Part shown: piece after piece, positions 53,843 to 63,900 of the stretch
Numbering within the stretch: the stretch's first letter is position 1
How the letters are laid out: each line of letters begins with the position of its first letter
Source of the DNA: Euwallacea fornicatus
Taxonomy: Eukaryota; Arthropoda; Insecta; Coleoptera; Curculionidae
Reading direction: 5' to 3'
DNA: 64,000 nt
Assembly: GCF_040115645.1 (NCBI RefSeq)
Contig: NW_027096039.1
Span: 124,001 to 188,000 of the forward strand
Notes under the pieces: model-generated
Database searches by the model: none
Told to the model about the DNA's origin: nothing
Seen by the model: the letters and a program-made list of their open reading frames with translations, nothing else
Program-made: the position numbers and the translations under genes

Positions 53843-53850
53843 ATCATGAT
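53843..53850. other. Palindrome ATCATGAT, repeated in most monomers
   Basis: A perfect 8-bp palindrome at monomer positions 93-100, containing TCATGA. It is destroyed in the CATTATT variants, and CCATGATT copies keep only the inner part. It is one of several short symmetric elements spread through the unit. Confidence 0.65.
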
Positions 53851-53916
53851 TGCGTCTTGTTAAATTTCCAAGAAAAATAGTACTTTATGTGCTCAACACA
53901 CTACTTTTGTGACTTT

Positions 53917-53927
53917 TCAAACTTTGA
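53917..53927. other. Dyad TCAAA-C-TTTGA across the chosen unit start
   Basis: A perfect 5+1+5 dyad at the end of one monomer and the first two bases of the next. The main variants keep the symmetry while differing in sequence: TCAAACTTTGA in beta, TCAAATTTTGA in alpha and D, and TCAAAACTTGA (4-bp arms) in E. F-type TCAATCTTTGA also keeps part of it. Preservation of symmetry across variants is suggestive but may be chance, because the varying base is mostly the central one. Confidence 0.6.
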
Positions 53928-54605
53928 AGCTCGATAACTTAGGCAAATGAGGACCAAATTTGTTAAACAAAGTGTCAAATTAATCAGCTCGACGAGATTT
54001 TCAGGATGTCACAACACATCATGATTGCGTCTTGTTAAATTTCCAAGAAAAATAGTACTTTATGTGCTCAACACACTACTTTTGTGACTTTTCAAAATTT
54101 GAAGCTCGCTAACTTAGGCAAATGAGTACCAAATTTCTTAAACAAAGTGTCAAATTAATCAGCTCGACGAGATTTTGAAGATGTCACAACTCATCATGAT
54201 TGCATCTTGTTGAATTTCCAAGAAAAATAGTACTTTATGTGCTCAAACACACATATTTTGTGACTTTTCAATCTTTGAAACTCGATAACTTCGGCAAATG
54301 AGTACCAAATTTGTTAAACAAAGTGTCAAATTAATCAGCTCGACGAGATTTTCAGGATGTCACAACACATCATGATTGCGTCTTGTTAAATTTCCAAGAA
54401 AAATAGTACTTTATGCGCTCAACACACTACTTTTGTGACTTTTCAAACTTTGAAGCTCGATAACTTAGGCAAATGAGAACCAAATTTGTTAAACAAAGTG
54501 TCAAATTAATCAGCTCCACGAGATTTTGAAGATACCACAACACATCATGATTGCGTCTTGTTAAATTTCCAAGAAAAATAGTACTTTATGTGCTCAACAC
54601 ACTAC

Positions 54606-56916
54606 GTTTGTGACTTTTCAAACTTTGAAGCTCGATAACTTAGGCAAATGAGGACCAAATTTGTTAAACAAAGTGTCAAATTAATCAGCTCGACGAGATT
54701 TTCAGGATGTCACAACACATCATGATTGCGTCTTGTTAAATTTCTAAGAAAAATAGTACTTTATGTGCTCAACACACTACTTTTGTGACTTTTCAAACTT
54801 TGAAGCTCGATAACTTAGGCAAATGAGGACCAAATTTGTTAAACAAAGTGTCAAATTAATCAGCTCCACGAGATTTTGAAGATATCACAACACATCATGA
54901 TTGCGTCTTGTTAAATTTCCAAGAAAAATAGTACTTTATGTGCTCAACACACTACTTTTGTGACTTTTCAAACTTTGAAGCTCGATAACTTAGGCAAATG
55001 AGGACCAAATTTGTTAAACAAAGTGTCAAATTAATCAGCTCGACGAGATTTTCAGGATGTCACAACACATCATGATTGCGTCTTGTTAAATTTCTAAGAA
55101 AAATAGTACTTTATGTGCTCAACACACTACTTTTGTGACTTTTCAAACTTTGAAGCTCGATAACTTAGGCAAATGAGGACCAAATTTGTTAAACAAAGTG
55201 TCAAATTAATCAGCTCGACGAGATTTTCAGGATGTCACAACACATCATGATTGCGTCTTGTTAAATTTCCAAGAAAAATAGTACTTTATGTGCTCAACAC
55301 ACTAATTTTGTGACTTTTCAAACTTTGAACCTCGATAACTTAGGCAAATGAGGACCAAATTTGTTAAACAAAGTGTCAAAGTAATCAGCGCGACGAGATT
55401 TTCAGGATGTCACAACACATCATGATTGCGTCTTGTTAAATTTCCAAGAAAAATAGTACTTTATGTGCTCAACACACTACTTTTGTGACTTTTCAAACTT
55501 TGAAGCTCGATAACTTAGGCAAAAGAGGACCAAATTTGTTAAACAAAGTGTCAAATTAATCAGCTCGACGAGATTTTCAGGATGTCACAACACATCATGA
55601 TTGCGTCTTGTTAAATTTCCAAGAAAAATAGTACTTTATGTGCTCAACACACTACTTTTGTGACTTTTCAAACTTTGAAGCTCGATAACTTAGGCAAATG
55701 AGGACCAAATTTGTTAAACAAAGTGTCAAATTAATCAGCTCGACGAGATTTTCAGGATGTCACAACACATCATGATTGCGTCTTGTTAAATTTCTAAGAA
55801 AAATAGTACTTTATGTGCTCAACACACTACTTTTGTGACTTTTCAAACTTTGAAGCTCGATAACTTAGGCAAATGAGGACCAAATTTGTTAAACAAAGTG
55901 TCAAATTAATCAGCTCGACGAGATTTTCAGGATGTCACAACACATCATGATTGCGTCTTGTTAAATTTCTAAGAAAAATAGTACTTTATGTGCTCAACAC
56001 ACTACTTTTGTGACTTTTCAAACTTTGAAGCTCGATAACTTAGGCAAATGAGGACCAAATTTGTTAAACAAAGTGTCAAATTAATCAGCTCCACGAGATT
56101 TTGAAGATATCACAACACATCATGATTGCGTCTTGTTAAATTTCCAAGAAAAATAGTACTTTATGTGCTCAACACACTACTTTTGTGACTTTTCAAACTT
56201 TGAAGCTCGATAACTTAGGCAAATGAGGACCAAATTTGTTAAACAAAGTGTCAAATTAATCAGCTCGACGAGATTTTCAGGATGTCACAACACATCATGA
56301 TTGCGTCTTGTTAAATTTCTAAGAAAAATAGTACTTTATGTGCTCAACACACTACTTTTGTGACTTTTCAAACTTTGAAGCTCGATAACTTAGGCAAATG
56401 AGGACCAAATTTGTTAAACAAAGTGTCAAATTAATCAGCTCGACGAGATTTTCAGGATGTCACAACACATCATGATTGCGTCTTGTTAAATTTCCAAGAA
56501 AAATAGTACTTTATGTGCTCAACACACTAATTTTGTGACTTTTCAAACTTTGAACCTCGATAACTTAGGCAAATGAGGACCAAATTTGTTAAACAAAGTG
56601 TCAAAGTAATCAGCTCGACGAGATTTTCAGGATGTCACAACACATCATGATTGCGTCTTGTTAAATTTCCAAGAAAAATAGTACTTTATGTGCTCAACAC
56701 ACTACTTTTGTGACTTTTCAAACTTTGAAGCTCGATAACTTAGGCAAAAGAGGACCAAATTTGTTAAACAAAGTGTCAAATTAATCAGCTCGACGAGATT
56801 TTCAGGATGTCACAACACATCATGATTGCGTCTTGTTAAATTTCCAAGAAAAATAGTACTTTATGTGCTCAACACACTACTTTTGTGACTTTTCAAACTT
56901 TGAAGCTCGATAACTT
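54606..56916 (+). repeat. Seven-monomer unit (1225 bp), nearly 2 copies
   Basis: About 54606-55691 matches 55831-56916 at 1225 bp. Markers are a B monomer among TTCTAAG monomers, ACTAATTTTGTGAC with GAACCTCGATAAC (55327/56552), GTGTCAAAGTAATC and GGCAAAAGAGGACC (about 55520/56745). A private base in the first copy is CAGCGCGACG at about 55388. The unit is built almost wholly of beta monomers and is among the most uniform parts of the window. Confidence 0.83.
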
Positions 56917-57790
56917 CGGCAAATGAGTACCAAATTTCTTAAACAAAGTGTCAAATTAATCAGCTCGACGAGATTTTGAAGATGTCACAACTCATCATGA
57001 TTGCATCTTGTTGAATTTCCAAGAAAAATAGTACTTTATGTGCTCAAACACACATATTTTGTGACTTTTCAATCTTTGAAACTCGATAACTTCGGCAAAT
57101 GAGTACCAAATTTGTTAAACAAAGTGTCAAATTAATCAGCTCGACGAGATTTTCAGGATGTCACAACACATCATGATTGCGTCTTGTTAAATTTCTAAGA
57201 AAAATAGTACTTTATGTGATCAACACACTACTTTTGTGACTTTTCAAACTTTGAAGCTCGATAACTTAGGCAAATGAGGACCAAATTTGTTAAACAAAGT
57301 GTCAAATTAATCAGCTCGACGAGATTTTCAGGATGTCACAACACATCATGATTGCGTCTTGTTAAATTTCCAAGAAAAATAGTACTTTATGTGCTCAACA
57401 CACTAATTTTGTGACTTTTCAAACTTTGAACCTCGATAACTTAGGCAAATGAGGACCAAATTTGTTAAACAAAGTGTCAAAGTAATCAGCTCGACGAGAT
57501 TTTCAGGACGTCACAACACATCATGATTGCGTCTTGTTAAATTTCCAAGAAAAATAGTACTTTATGTGCTCAACACACTACTTTTGTGACTTTTCAAACT
57601 TTGAAGCTCGATAACTTAGGCAAAAGAGGACCAAATTTGTTAAACAAAGTGTCAAATTAATCAGCTCGACGAGATTTTCAGGATGTCACAACACATCATG
57701 ATTGCGTCTTGTTAAATTTCCAAGAAAAATAGTACTTTATGTGCTCAACACACTACTTTTGTGACTTTTCAAACTTTGAAGCTCGATAAC
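56226..57790 (+). repeat. Five-monomer unit (875 bp) with F monomer between copies
   Basis: About 56226-56915 matches 57101-57790 at 875 bp, through GAACCTCGATAAC (56552/57427), GTGTCAAAGTAATC and GGCAAAAGAGGACC. The F-type segment at 56917-57100 separates the copies. Here the F monomer is preceded by GATAACTTCGGC, not the usual GCTAACTTAGGC, so its left flank has been exchanged. Private changes in the second copy are TTATGTGATCAAC (about 57217) and CAGGACGTCAC (about 57507). Confidence 0.82.
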
Positions 57791-58300
57791 TTAGGCAAAT
57801 GAGGACCAAATTTGTTAAACAAAGTGTCAAATTAATCAGCTCGACAAGATTTTCCGGATGTCACAACACATCATGATTGCGTCTTGTTAAATTTCCAAGA
57901 AAAATAGTACTTTATGTGCTCAACACACTACTTTTGTGACTTTTCAAAATTTGAAGCTCGATAACGTAGGCAAATGAGGACCAAATTTGTTAAACAAAGT
58001 GTCAAATTAATCAGCTCGAAGAGATTTTCAGGATGTCACAACACATCATGATTGCGTCTTGTTAAATTTCCAAGAAAAATAGTACTTTATGTGCTCAACA
58101 CACTACTTTTGTGACTTTTCAAACTTTGAAGCTCGATAACTTAGGCAAAAGAGGACCAAATTTGTTAAACAAAGTGTCAAATTAATCAGCTCGACGAGAT
58201 TTTCAGGATGTCACAACACATCATGATTGCGTCTTGTTAAATTACCAAGAAAAATAGTACTTTATGAGCTCAACACACAACTTTTGTGACTTTTCAAACT
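57791..58300 (+). repeat. Beta satellite with scattered private changes
   Basis: This holds three beta monomers without a close higher-order partner. Changes include CTCGACAAGATTTTCCGG (about 57841), GATAACGTAGGC (about 57961), CTCGAAGAG (about 58015) and TTAAATTACCAAG (about 58240). They are single substitutions in an otherwise standard register and mark the approach to the diverged stretch on the right. Confidence 0.78.
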
Positions 58301-60955
58301 TTGAAGCTCGATAACTACAGCAAATGAGGACCAAATTTGTTAAACAAAGTGTCAAATTAATCAGCTCCACGAGATTTTGAAGATATCACAACACATCATG
58401 ATTGCGTCTTGTTAAATTTCCAAGAAAAATAGTACTTTATGTGCTCAACACACTACTTTTGTGACTTTTCAATATTTGAAGCTCGATAACTTCAGCAAAT
58501 GAGGACCAAATTTGTTAAACAAAGTGTCAAATTAATCAGCTCAACGAGAGTTTGAAGAGATATCATAACACATCATGATTGCATCTTGTTGAATTTCCAA
58601 GAAAATTAGTACTTTATGTGCTCAAACACACTACTGTTGTGACTTTTCAAACTTTGAAGCTCGATAACTTCAGCAAATGAGGACCAAATTTCTTATACAA
58701 AGTGTCAAATTAATCAGCTCGATGAGATTTTGAAGATATCACAACACATCATGATTGCGTCTTATTAAATTTCCAAGAAAAATAGTACTTTATGTGCTCA
58801 ACACACTACTTTTGTGACTTTTCAAACTTTGAAGCTCGATAACTTAGGCAAAAGAGGACCAAATTTGTTAAACAAAGTGTCAAATTAATCAGCTCGACGA
58901 GATTTTCAGGATGTCACAACACATCATGATTGCGTCTTGTTAAATTTCCAAGAAAATTAGTACTTTATGTGCTCAACACACTACTTTTGTGACTTTTCAA
59001 ACTTTGAAGCTCGATAACTTAGGCAAATGAGGACCAAATTTGTTAAACAAAGTGTCAAATTAATCAGCTCGACGAGATTTTCAGGATGTCACAACACATC
59101 ATGATTGCATCTTGTTGAATTTCCAAGAAAATTAGTACTATATGTGTTCAAACACACAACTTTTGTGACTTTTCAAATTTTGAAGCTCGATAACTTCAGC
59201 AAATGAGAAGCAAATTTGTTAAACAAAGTGTCAAATTAATCAGCTCGACGAGATTTTGAAGATATCACAACACATCATGATTGCGTCTTGTTAAATTTCC
59301 AAGAAAAATAGTACTTTATGTGCTCAACACACTACTTTTGTGACTTTTCAAATTTTGAAGCTCGATAACTTAGGCAAATGAGGACCATATTTGTTAAACA
59401 AAGTGTCAAATTAATCAGCTCGACGAGATTTTGAAGATATTCCAACACATCATGATTGCGTCTTGTTAAATTTCCAAGAAAAATAGTACTTTATGTGCTC
59501 AACACACTACTTTTGTGACTTTTCAAACTTTGAAGCTCGATAACTTCAGCAAATGAGGACCAAATTTGTTAAACAAAGTGTCAAATTAATCAGCTCCACG
59601 AGATTTTGAAGATATCACAACACATCATGATTGCGTCTTGTTAAATTTCCAAGAAAAATAGTACTTTATGTGCTCAACACACTACTTTTGTGACTTTTTA
59701 AAACTTGAAGCTCGATAACTTCGGCAAATGAGGACCAAATTTGTTAAACAAAGTGCCAAATTAATCAGCTCCACGAGATTTTGAAGATATCACAACAGAT
59801 CATGACTGCATATTGTTGAATTTCCAAGAAAAAAAGTACTTTATGTGCTCAAACAAACAACTTTTTGACTTTTCAAACTTTGAAGCTCGATAACTTCGGC
59901 AAATGGGGACCAAATTTGTTAAAGAAAGTGTCAAATTAATCAGCTCGACGAGATTTTGAAGATGACACAACACATCATGATTGCGTTTTGTTAAATTTCC
60001 AAGAAAAATAGTGCTTTATGAGCTCAACACACAACTTTTTTGACTTTTCAAAACTTGAAGCTCCATAACTTCGGCAAATGTGGACCAAATTTGTTAAACA
60101 AAGTGTCAAATTAATCAGTTCCACGAGATTTTGAAGATATCACAACACATCATGACTGCATATTGTTGAATTTCCAAGAAAAAAAGTACTTTATGTGCTC
60201 AAACAAACAACTTTTTACTTTTCAAACTTTGAAGCTCGATAACTTCGGCAAATGGGGACCAAATTTGTTAAAGAAAGTGTCAAATTAAACAGCTCGACGA
60301 GATTTTGAAGATATCACAACACATCATGATTGCGTCTTGTTAAATTTCCAAGAAAAATAGCACTTTATGTGCTCAACACACAACTTTTTTGACTTTTCAA
60401 AACTTGAAGCTCGATAACTTCGGCAAATGGGGACCAAATTTGTTAAAGAAAGTGTCAAATTAATCAGCTCGACGAGATTTTGAGGATGTCACCTCACATC
60501 ATGATTGCGTCTTGTTAAATTTCCAAGAAAAATAGAACTTTATGAGCTCAACACACAACTTTTTTGACTTTTCAAAACTTGAAGCTCCATAACTTCGTCA
60601 AATGGGGACCAAATTTGTTAAAAAAAGTGTCAAATTAATCAGCTCGACGAGATTTTGAAGATGTCACAACATATCATGATTGCGTCTTGTTAAATTTCCA
60701 AGAAAAATAGCACTTTATGTGCTCAACACACAACTTTTTTGACTTTTCAAAACTTGAAGCTCGATAACTTCGGCAAATGGGGACCAAATTTGTTAAACAA
60801 AGTGTCAAATTAATCAGTTCCACGAGATTTTGAAGATATCACAACACATCATGACTGCATATTGTTGAATTTCCAAGAAAAAAAGTACTTTATGAGCTCA
60901 ACACACAACTTTTGTGACTTTTCAAAACTTGAAGCTCGATAACTTCGGCAAATGG
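58301..60955 (+). repeat. Diverged satellite stretch (~15 monomers)
   Basis: Substitutions relative to the consensus rise clearly here. Examples are GATAACTACAGC (58314), TTCTTATACAAAG (about 58690), CTCGATGAG (58718), ACCATATTTG (about 59385), GATATTCCAACAC (about 59435), CATGACTGCATATTG (59802, 60151, 60852), AAAAAAAGTAC, CAAACAAACAAC, AAATGGGGACC (five copies), TTAAAGAAAG and AACTTTTTTGAC. One monomer (58478-58655) is 178 bp, through extra bases near GAAGAGATATCATAAC; another (60057-60230) is 174 bp. Orientation and register are otherwise kept. One alpha monomer at about 59.1 kb looks like a recent intruder. No foreign sequence is visible. Confidence 0.85.
59882..60056 (+). repeat. Representative diverged monomer
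   Basis: This copy comes from the least homogenised part of the window. It carries AAATGGGGACC, TTAAAGAAAGTGTC, GATTTTGAAGATGACAC, GCGTTTTGTTAAA, AATAGTGCTTTATGAGC and AACTTTTTTGAC, ending AAAACTTG. Most of these bases are rare or absent elsewhere. It is still 175 bp long and in register with its neighbours, so divergence here is by substitution rather than breakage. Confidence 0.88.
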
Positions 60956-63900
60956 GGACCAAATTTGTTAAACAAAGTGCCAAATTAATCAGCTCCACGA
61001 GATTTTGAAGATATCACAACACATCATGATTGCGTCTTGTTAAATTTCCAAGAAAAATAGTACTTTATGTGCTCAACACACTACTTTTGTGACTTTTCAA
61101 TATTTGAAGCTCGATAACTTCAGCAAATGAGGACCAAATTTGTTAAACAAAGTGTCAAAGTAATCAGCTCCACGAGATTTTGAAGATATCACAACACATC
61201 ATGATTGCGTCTTGTTAAATTTCCAAGAAAAATAGTACTTTATGTGCTCAACACACTACTTTTGTGACTTTTCAAAATTTGAAGCTCGCTAACTTAGGCA
61301 AATGAGTACCAAATTTCTTAAACAAAGTGTCAAATTAATCAGCTCGACGAGATTTTGAAGATGTCACAACACATCATGATTGCGTCTTGTTAAATTTCCA
61401 AGAAAAATAGTACTTTATGTGCTCAACACACTACTTTTGTGACTTTTCAAACTTTGAAGCTCGATAACTTAGGCAAATGAGAACCAAATTTGTTAAACAA
61501 AGTGTCAAATTAATCAGCTCCACGAGATTTTGAAGATACCACAACACATCATGATTGCGTCTTGTTAAATTTCCAAGAAAAATAGTACTTTATGTGCTCA
61601 ACACACTACGTTTGTGACTTTTCAAACTTTGAAGCTCGATAACTTAGGCAAATGAGGACCAAATTTGTTAAACAAAGTGTCAAATTAATCAGCTCGACGA
61701 GATTTTCAGGATGTCACAACACATCATGATTGCGTCTTGTTAAATTTCTAAGAAAAATAGTACTTTATGTGCTCAACACACTACTTTTGTGACTTTTCAA
61801 ACTTTGAAGCTCGATAACTTAGGCAAATGAGGACCAAATTTGTTAAACAAAGTGTCAAATTAATCAGCTCGACGAGATTTTCAGGATGTCACAACACATC
61901 ATGATTGCGTCTTGTTAAATTTCCAAGAAAAATAGTACTTTATGAGCTCAGAACACTACTTTTGTGACTTTTCAAAATTTGAAGCTCGCTAACTTAGGCA
62001 AATGAGGATCAAATTTGTTAAACAAAGTGTCAAATTAATCAGCTCGACGAGATTTTCAGGATGTCACAACACATCATGATTGCGTCTTGTTAAATTTCTA
62101 AGAAAAATAGTACTTTATGTGCTCAACACACTACTTTTGTGACTTTTCAAACTTTGAAGCTCGATAACTTAGGCAAATGAGGACCAAATTTGTTAAACAA
62201 AGTGTCAAATTAATCAGCTCCACGAGATTTTGAAGATATCACAACACATCATGATTGCGTCTTGTTAAGTTTCCAAGAAAAATAGTACTTTATGTGCTCA
62301 ACACACTACTTTTGTGACTTTTCAAACTTTGAAGCTCGATAACTTAGGCAAATGAGGACCAAATTTGTTAAACAAAGTGTCAAATTAATCAGCTCGACGA
62401 GATTTTCAGGATGTCACAACACATCATGATTGCGTCTTGTTAAATTTCTAAGAAAAATAGTACTTTATGTGCTCAACACACTACTTTTGTGACTTTTCAA
62501 ACTTTGAAGCTCGATAACTTAGGCAAATGAGGACCAAATTTGTTAAACAAAGTGTCAAATTAATCAGCTCGACGAGATTTTCAGGATGTCACAACACATC
62601 ATGATTGCGTCTTGTTAAATTTCCAAGAAAAATAGTACTTTATGTGCTCAACACACTACTTTTGTGACTTTTCAAACTTTGAAGCTCGATAACTTAGGCA
62701 AATGAGGACCAAATTTGTTAAACAAAGTGTCAAATTAATCAGCTCGACGAGATTTTCAGGATGTCACAACACATCATGATTGCGTCTTGTTAAATTTCCA
62801 AGAAAAATAGTACTTTATGTGCTCAACACACTACTTTTGTGACTTTTCAAAATTTGAAGCTCGCTAACTTAGGCAAATGAGTACCAAATTTCTTAAACAA
62901 AGTGTCAAATTAATCAGCTCGACGAGATTTTGAAGATGTCACAACTCATCATGATTGCATCTTGTTGAATTTCCAAGAAAAATAGTACTTTATGTGCTCA
63001 AACACACATATTTTGTGACTTTTCAATCTTTGAAACTCGATAACTTCGGCAAATGAGTACCAAATTTGTTAAACAAAGTGTCAAATTAATCAGCTCGACG
63101 AGATTTTCAGGATGTCACAACACATCATGATTGCGTCTTGTTAAATTTCCAAGAAAAATAGTACTTTATGCGCTCAACACACTACTTTTGTGACTTTTCA
63201 AACTTTGAAGCTCGATAACTTAGGCAAATGAGAACCAAATTTGTTAAACAAAGTGTCAAATTAATCAGCTCCACGAGATTTTGAAGATACCACAACACAT
63301 CATGATTGCGTCTTGTTAAATTTCCAAGAAAAATAGTACTTTATGTGCTCAACACACTACGTTTGTGACTTTTCAAACTTTGAAGCTCGATAACTTAGGC
63401 AAATGAGGACCAAATTTGTTAAACAAAGTGTCAAATTAATCAGCTCGACGAGATTTTCAGGATGTCACAACACATCATGATTGCGTCTTGTTAAATTTCT
63501 AAGAAAAATAGTACTTTATGTGCTCAACACACTACTTTTGTGACTTTTCAAACTTTGAAGCTCGATAACTTAGGCAAATGAGGACCAAATTTGTTAAACA
63601 AAGTGTCAAATTAATCAGCTCCACGAGATTTTGAAGATATCACAACACATCATGATTGCGTCTTGTTAAATTTCCAAGAAAAATAGTACTTTATGTGCTC
63701 AACACACTACTTTTGTGACTTTTCAAACTTTGAAGCTCGATAACTTAGGCAAATGAGGACCAAATTTGTTAAACAAAGTGTCAAATTAATCAGCTCGACG
63801 AGATTTTCAGGATGTCACAACACATCATGATTGCGTCTTGTTAAATTTCTAAGAAAAATAGTACTTTATGTGCTCAACACACTACTTTTGTGACTTTTCA

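Larger units (their letters stand above)
53751..53925 (+). repeat. Representative beta monomer (175 bp)
   Basis: This copy is a good consensus for the right half of the window. It has 60 G or C in 175 bases (34%). In order it carries GAAGCTCGATAACTTAGG, the dyad around AAATTTGTTAAACAAA, AATCAGCTCGACGAG, ATTTTCAGGATGTCAC, CATCATGATTGCGTC, TTAAATTTCCAAG, TAGTACTTTATGTGC and CTACTTTTGTGAC. Monomer positions quoted in other entries count from the first G of GAAGCTCG. It contains four CpG sites, in CTCGAT, CTCGACG (two) and TGCGTC. Choosing GAAGCTCG as unit start is arbitrary, because a tandem repeat has no natural boundary. Confidence 0.95.
52266..54862 (+). repeat. 10-monomer repeat of the F-to-CTACG segment (1751 bp)
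   Basis: About 52266-53112 matches 54016-54862 at 1750-1751 bp: the F monomer (52440/54190), GAAACTCGATAAC, AATGAGAACC, GATACCACAAC and CTACGTTTGTG (52854/54605). The second copy has TTATGCGCTC at about 54416. That change is seen elsewhere only at 63171, which shows the 63-kb segment derives from, or gave rise to, this particular copy. Confidence 0.83.

Noticed and set aside
53751..53925. Promoter from TATA-like AT words in the monomer
   Set aside because: AT-rich words are expected at 34% G+C and no gene follows. Satellite transcription is possible but nothing in the sequence fixes a start site.
58478..58655. Small mobile-element insertion in the 178-bp monomer
   Set aside because: Only about three extra bases near GAAGAGATATCATAAC, with no terminal repeats or target duplication; best seen as a small local indel.
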